Positions 24,743 to 28,286 of a stretch of 28,286 nucleotides of DNA are shown here, piece by piece. Position numbers and translations under genes: made by a program. Under the pieces are notes generated by a model that saw only the letters and a program-made list of their open reading frames with translations, did not search any database and was not told where the DNA came from. This stretch comes from Scybalousia_A sp964626385 (lineage in GTDB: Bacteria; Bacteroidota; Bacteroidia; Bacteroidales; P3), in assembly GCA_964626385.1 (NCBI GenBank), contig CAZVEO010000018.1, positions 1 to 28,286 on the forward strand, written 5' to 3'. Position 1 is the first letter of the stretch; the number at the start of each line of letters is the position of its first letter.

Positions 24743-25414
24743 ATGAAAAAAACATTATTTTTTGTATTAATATTTGCGAGTATTATTACGTCAGCGCAAA
24801 CTACTTACCCGGAATTAGGTAAATTCTATAATTGGGGAATAAGTTTAGAGGGTAATATTAATTTTAGAGATGATAATTCATCTTTTGGAATGTTAACTCC
24901 TAAAAACACCCCAAGTTTTTCTGTAGGATATTTTTATGAGTTTAATGCACAAAATCATTGGTCTTTCTTAGTTGGACTTGATTTTAATTATTACAAAATA
25001 TTTGATTTTGAAAATCCTCAAAAGAAATCTTTTTCTGAAAAATCACACTATTTCTCAGTACCTTTATTGCTACAATACAAAACAAAGGTTGTAAATAATA
25101 TGTTTCTTGTAGCAAAAGCAGGTTTGTATATAGATTTGAATCGGGCAGATGAGGGTTCTATAACAAATACCAATGTTTTAGGTGAGGTAAGAAATATTGA
25201 ATACGAGCCTGATTATTGCAATTATTCCTTGTTGTTTAGTGTAGGAGCAATATTTGATTTTAATTATTTCTTGCTTGGTACTGATATTTTATTCTCCTAT
25301 TATCCAAGTGATGCCAAAACTTCTATTTGGTATCAAGAGGGTTACATAGATAAATATGCCGTAAATGGTAATTATTTAGGAGCAAAATTGTCTTTTAAAT
25401 TAAAGAAGTTTTAG
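24743..25414 (+). CDS. Small outer-membrane beta-barrel-type protein, unknown function
   Basis: This 223-residue protein has a signal peptide MKKTLFFVLIFASIITSAQ, then NWGISLEGNINF and alternating amphipathic strands (HWSFLVGLDFNYY, HYFSVPLLLQYKTK, NMFLVAKAGLYIDL, YSLLFSVGAIFDF, YFLLGTDILFSY). It ends in NYLGAKLSFKLKKF with a terminal Phe, as expected of an outer-membrane barrel. It resembles the PorT-like/OmpW-sized barrel proteins common in Bacteroidota but carries no specific signature I can name. I chose ATG 24743 because it opens a clean signal peptide; the in-frame extension to 24689 lies inside the preceding lipoprotein gene. It may anchor or partner that lipoprotein. Confidence 0.8.
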   Translation: MKKTLFFVLIFASIITSAQTTYPELGKFYNWGISLEGNINFRDDNSSFGMLTPKNTPSFSVGYFYEFNAQNHWSFLVGLDFNYYKIFDFENPQKKSFSEKSHYFSVPLLLQYKTKVVNNMFLVAKAGLYIDLNRADEGSITNTNVLGEVRNIEYEPDYCNYSLLFSVGAIFDFNYFLLGTDILFSYYPSDAKTSIWYQEGYIDKYAVNGNYLGAKLSFKLKKF

Positions 25415-25472
25415 TATATAAAAAAACAGATAACTTTTATCTCTTATGTATAAAATTTTTGAACGATAATAA

Positions 25473-25513
25473 TAAAGTAAGGACAAACTTTTAAAAGGTT
25501 TGTCCTTACTTTA
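25473..25513. terminator. Bidirectional terminator between the barrel gene and the flavoprotein gene
   Basis: A 16-bp perfect stem has arms at 25473-25488 (TAAAGTAAGGACAAAC) and 25498-25513, with a 9-base loop. A/T-rich flanks on both sides suit the two convergent genes. Confidence 0.85.
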
Positions 25514-25593
25514 TAGTGTTTGCAATCTGTAAATTTTATCTACAGTTTCAAAAAAGTTGCGTATTCTCAAGTTGAATTCAAGTTATATTTATT

Positions 25594-26841
25594 CTAAGAA
25601 AGTATATTATCGGCGCAGAGTTTGGCAGTAGAAAAGGCTATTTGCAAATTGTATCCTCCTGTATCTGCGTCCAAATCCATAACCTCACCACAAAAAGACA
25701 AACCTTTTATTTTTTTACTTTTCATGGTGTTTGCATCTATTTCTCTTAGAGATACTCCTCCTTTGGTAACAATAGCTTCTTTCCACCCCATATCGCCTAT
25801 TATCTTCTCTTTTCTTTCTTTCATATACCAAAGAATAGATTCGAAATCTTTTTCTGTAAGATTTTTTGCCATAGTTTTGCCATTAAGTTCACAGATATAT
25901 AAAACATCTTTAATAAAAGGTTTAGCAAACCATTTTCTAAGTACTGAGGCAACCTCTTGAGTACGTCTTTCTGCAAAAGTTTGTCTTATTTCTTGCAAAA
26001 GTTGGACTTTGGCAATTTTTGGTTTTAAATCTATATTAAGATATAAATTATTCCCTTTATCTAAATCTTCGGCAATAATGCGGGAAAGAGTAAGTATTAC
26101 CGGACCGCTTGCTCCATATTCATCCAAAAGCACATCTCCAAACATACTTGCTACAATCTTATGCTGTCCATTGTAAATATTTACTTGACAATTCTTTACC
26201 AAAAAATCTTGCAATTCTTTTGAATAACCTTTATTTGTCCTCAAACCTACAAGCACCGGAATAGGTCTAACTATACTATGCCCTACTTGCTGAGCCAAAG
26301 AATAACCATCTCCCTCAGAACCAGTAGAGGAATAAGTCTTTCCTCCACAAGCAATAATTACGTTATCGGCAAAAAAAACTCCTCTTGAAGTATTCACTCC
26401 CACTACTCTATTGCCTTTAAAAATAAGATTTTTTGCTGTACAGTTCTTTTCTATATCAACTATGGGGCTATTTTCCAAAGGTTTTATAAGTGAAAAAAAA
26501 ACATCTACAGCACGAGAACTCTTTGGAAAAATTCTTCCACCTCTTTCTTCTATAAGAGAAAGTCCCCTGTTTTCAAAAAAGGCACACAATTGTTTGTTGT
26601 CAAAATTATCAAAAGCGGGTTCAAAGAAAACAGGGTTGTTAATATGAGTCAAATATTCATCTTTGTCCTTAGAGTTGGTTATATTGCAACGACCTTTACC
26701 TGTTATTCTTAGTTTTAGTCCTGTCTGATGTTTTTTCTCTAATATAGTAACGCTTTTATTTTTTTTCATCAATATGTTGGCACACATCAACCCCGAGGCT
26801 CCTCCTCCTATTATTATCACATCGCTATTATTCATAACCAA
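25594..26841 (-). CDS. NAD(P)/FAD-dependent oxidoreductase, BaiN/HI0933 (YhiN) family
   Basis: This 415-residue flavoprotein opens with the dinucleotide-binding motif DVIIIGGGASGLMCA. The family signature LKLRITGKGRCNITN is near residue 45. CGGKTYSSTGSEGDGYSLAQQVGHSI and the C-terminal FCGEVMDLDADTGGYNLQIAFSTA (FAD-contacting GG.N.Q) follow. Most members are uncharacterised; BaiN of Clostridium reduces bile-acid intermediates, but no such role can be assumed here. ATG 26841 overlaps the end of era by 14 bases; the Met two codons later (26835) is equally possible. It is cotranscribed with era. Confidence 0.92.
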   Translation of the reverse strand: MVMNNSDVIIIGGGASGLMCANILMKKNKSVTILEKKHQTGLKLRITGKGRCNITNSKDKDEYLTHINNPVFFEPAFDNFDNKQLCAFFENRGLSLIEERGGRIFPKSSRAVDVFFSLIKPLENSPIVDIEKNCTAKNLIFKGNRVVGVNTSRGVFFADNVIIACGGKTYSSTGSEGDGYSLAQQVGHSIVRPIPVLVGLRTNKGYSKELQDFLVKNCQVNIYNGQHKIVASMFGDVLLDEYGASGPVILTLSRIIAEDLDKGNNLYLNIDLKPKIAKVQLLQEIRQTFAERRTQEVASVLRKWFAKPFIKDVLYICELNGKTMAKNLTEKDFESILWYMKERKEKIIGDMGWKEAIVTKGGVSLREIDANTMKSKKIKGLSFCGEVMDLDADTGGYNLQIAFSTAKLCADNILS

Positions 26842-27700
26842 AACGTTTTAAATCGTTTATGTTGTTGCGCCAGTTTTCCTTAACCTTTATGAATAACTTT
26901 AAATAACATTTTTTTGATATAAAATTTTCTATTTCTTTTCTTGCCTCAGTGCCAAGTTTTTTTATCATACTACCTTGATGACCAAGCAAAATACCTTTTT
27001 GACTCTCCCTTTCCACGTAAATAATAGCGGAAATATAATCCATATCCTCTTTTTCTTTATATTCGTCTATAACCACTTCACAAGAATAAGGAATTTCTTT
27101 ATTGTAATAAAGCAAAATTTTTTCTCTTATTATTTCTGAAGCAAAAAATCGCATACTCTTATCCGATAACTCGTCCTTAGGAAAATAAGGAGGGTTATCA
27201 GGTAATAAACTAATTATGGTATCAAAAATATTGTTCAAATTAAATCTCTCTGTTGCAGAGCAAGGTATCACCACTGCACGAGGAATAATATTTTGCCAAT
27301 AGGTTATTTTTTCATTGATAATCTCTTGGGAGGACAAGTCTATTTTATTGATAATAAGTATTACAGGAGTTTTGCTGTTGATTATGTAGTTTAGAGTTTT
27401 TTCATTTTTAAGAGTTTCTCCCACTTCGGTTACAAGCAAGAAAATATCGGCATCTTTTAAAGCTGAATTGACAAAAGACATCATTTGCTCATGGAGTTTA
27501 TAATGAGGATTGACTATTCCGGGAGTATCAGAATAAACTATTTGAAAGTCTTCACCGTTGGCTATACCCATAATTCTGTGGCGAGTAGTCTGTGCTTTAA
27601 AAGTTGTGATAGAAAGGTTTTCACCCACCAAAGCATTCATAAGAGTACTTTTGCCAACATTAGGATTACCTATTATATTTACAAAGCCTGCTTTATGCAT
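26828..27700 (-). CDS. era: GTPase Era (16S rRNA/30S assembly)
   Basis: This 290-residue protein has G1 GNPNVGKS (residues 11-18), effector region TTFKAQTTRHRI, G3 SDTPGI, G4 NKID and G5 PCSATE. A C-terminal KH domain shows GHQGSMIKKLGTEARKEIE. This is the full Era architecture and length. Era binds the 3' end of 16S rRNA and chaperones late small-subunit assembly at the membrane. It precedes the flavoprotein gene with overlap. The tRNA-His gene lies upstream on the same strand, with a weak hairpin between. Only a degenerate promoter (AATCTTTG, at about 27727-27734) is visible, so read-through from the tRNA promoter is plausible. Confidence 0.96.
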   Translation of the reverse strand: MHKAGFVNIIGNPNVGKSTLMNALVGENLSITTFKAQTTRHRIMGIANGEDFQIVYSDTPGIVNPHYKLHEQMMSFVNSALKDADIFLLVTEVGETLKNEKTLNYIINSKTPVILIINKIDLSSQEIINEKITYWQNIIPRAVVIPCSATERFNLNNIFDTIISLLPDNPPYFPKDELSDKSMRFFASEIIREKILLYYNKEIPYSCEVVIDEYKEKEDMDYISAIIYVERESQKGILLGHQGSMIKKLGTEARKEIENFISKKCYLKLFIKVKENWRNNINDLKRFGYE

Positions 27701-27736
27701 AAATATTCCTTTTTTTAATACTTTTTACAAAGATTT

Positions 27737-27778
27737 AAAGGCTTTAAAGTCCTTATTTTTATTGACCTTAAAGCCTTT
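27737..27778 (-). terminator. Hairpin between tRNA-His and era, possible attenuating terminator
   Basis: Arms 27737-27751 and 27764-27778 pair over 15 positions with one mismatch (AAAGGCTTT outer part perfect) around a 12-base loop. No strong T-run follows on the minus strand, so termination may be partial or the hairpin may mark the tRNA 3' processing region. Confidence 0.45.
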
Positions 27779-27786
27779 TATTCAAG

Positions 27787-27861
27787 GGTACCTTGTGAGA
27801 TTCGAACTCACGACCTCCGGAACCACAATCCGACGTTCTAACCGGCTGAACTAAAGATACC
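27787..27861 (-). tRNA. tRNA-His (GUG anticodon)
   Basis: The minus strand folds as a full cloverleaf. The acceptor is GTATCTT/AAGGTAC with one G-U pair, the D stem GTTC/GAAC, the anticodon stem TCGGA/TCCGG with loop TTGTGGT (anticodon GTG), and the T arm GTGAG-TTCGAAT-CTCAC. The extra 5' G (G-1, position 27861) faces C73, the His-tRNA identity pair. The 3' CCA is not encoded (the sequence continues CTT) and must be added after transcription. Confidence 0.96.
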
Positions 27862-27881
27862 ATATCTGTGATTTCAGTTTG

Positions 27882-27911
27882 CAAAGATACAACTTTTTTT
27901 ATAATCCACAA
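27882..27911 (-). promoter_or_regulatory. Promoter of tRNA-His
   Basis: The minus strand has TTG (27911-27909), a 19-bp spacer, then TATCTTTG (27889-27882), a good match to the Bacteroidota -33/-7 consensus. It lies 20 bases upstream of the tRNA 5' end. Confidence 0.7.
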
Positions 27912-27998
27912 TGTTTATAAACTTTTTTTTACAATATTTTTTAAGTTAAAGTAAAAAAGTTTAACGCTAACTCGGTGTAAGAAAGAATAAAAAAGTAG

Positions 27999-28030
27999 CG
28001 GCTTTGCCCCTATAGAACAGGCTCAGCCTG
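27999..28030. repeat. REP-like palindromic unit, right cluster copy 1
   Basis: CGGCTTTGCCCCTATAGAAC then AGGCTCAGCCTG matches the 10377-10407 arm with few changes. It keeps the GGC-TTT-GCC and AGGC-nnn-GCCT mini-palindromes. Confidence 0.8.
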
Positions 28031-28056
28031 TAACCTATGCTAACCTATCAAAGTAA

Positions 28057-28088
28057 CGGCTCTGCCCTTATAAAACAGGCTGTGCCTG
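28057..28088. repeat. REP-like palindromic unit, right cluster copy 2
   Basis: CGGCTCTGCCCTTATAAAAC then AGGCTGTGCCTG is nearly identical to the 10377-10407 arm. It is a direct repeat of the unit at 27999, 58 bases away. Confidence 0.85.
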
Positions 28089-28125
28089 TGTCCTTATAAG
28101 ACATCCTGAGGGTGCGGGCGGTACC

Positions 28126-28286
28126 TGAAAAAATATCTCTCAAAAAATTTTTTCGGAAAATCGCGTAAATAGGTAGTTATAAGTCAAAAATAAGGGTGCT
28201 ACTACTGATTATCAAAGAGTTAACCTTTTTCGAAGGGTCAAAATTGGGCATTTTTCTTGATTTTCAGCGTTTTCGAGAGATTTTTT
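28126..28286. repeat. Dispersed non-coding repeat, copy B (truncated by window end)
   Basis: Positions 28188-28276 align to 10452-10540 without gaps at about 90 per cent identity by eye. The left flank keeps TTTTTTCGGAAAATCGCGTAAATA, related to 10412-10434. As in copy A, a palindromic unit lies just upstream. Confidence 0.85.

Larger units (their letters stand above)
27912..28286. other. Gene-free right end with repeat cluster
   Basis: No gene is visible from the tRNA promoter to the window edge. The first 80 bases are plain A/T-rich DNA. From 27999 it contains two palindromic units, a short GC-richer patch (about 28100-28125) and the second copy of the dispersed repeat, which is cut by the window end. 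Confidence 0.75.

Noticed and set aside
27999..28088. CRISPR-like direct repeats
   Set aside because: Only two units are present, they are internally palindromic and diverged, they occur elsewhere in inverted orientation, and no cas gene is nearby.

Overview
The window looks like chromosomal DNA of an AT-rich member of the Bacteroidota, most likely order Bacteroidales. The evidence is a type IX secretion pair (PorP/SprF and GldK), DUF4369-type thioredoxin and SPOR-tailed RlpA proteins typical of the phylum, MeaB, and repeated use of the Bacteroidota promoter element TAnnTTTG instead of a sigma70-type -10 box. TGA is a normal stop here, and prfB carries the classic RF2 autoregulatory frameshift.

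Left part (1-3317): a type IIG-like restriction-modification gene runs off the left edge on the minus strand. It diverges from a GT4 glycosyltransferase that contains a G9A7 homopolymer. Next (3318-10275, all minus strand) comes one long envelope block, transcribed in the order lptB, polysaccharide-deacetylase-like gene, hldD, kdsC, rlpA, porP, gldK. Its first five genes are nearly contiguous or overlapping and serve LPS export, heptose and Kdo supply, and peptidoglycan turnover. The last two are T9SS components, and the gldLMN partners do not follow them.

An 800 bp gene-free stretch (10276-11075) holds palindromic repeats. Related repeats recur at the right end of the window (about 27990-28286), so this is a dispersed non-coding repeat family. 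From 11076 to 23424 all genes are on the plus strand: O-antigen ligase/polymerase-like protein, DNA polymerase I with an apparently dead proofreading domain, secreted GH2 beta-mannosidase-like enzyme, thioredoxin-fold protein, SDR oxidoreductase, MeaB GTPase, YbeY, PurN, and RF2 encoded by a +1 programmed frameshift, followed by a strong terminator.

The right part holds a two-gene unit of unknown function (lipoprotein plus small outer-membrane-type beta-barrel protein, 23656-25414). A bidirectional terminator separates it from the minus-strand pair era and a BaiN/HI0933-type flavoprotein. A tRNA-His(GUG) lies upstream of era, followed by the second repeat cluster.

Most of the window is ordinary housekeeping and envelope biology. 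The least explained parts are the dispersed repeat family with its TGATTATCA-N5-TTA motif and the unknown lipoprotein/barrel pair. Two homopolymer tracts (in the glycosyltransferase and in the lipoprotein promoter) are candidates for phase variation.
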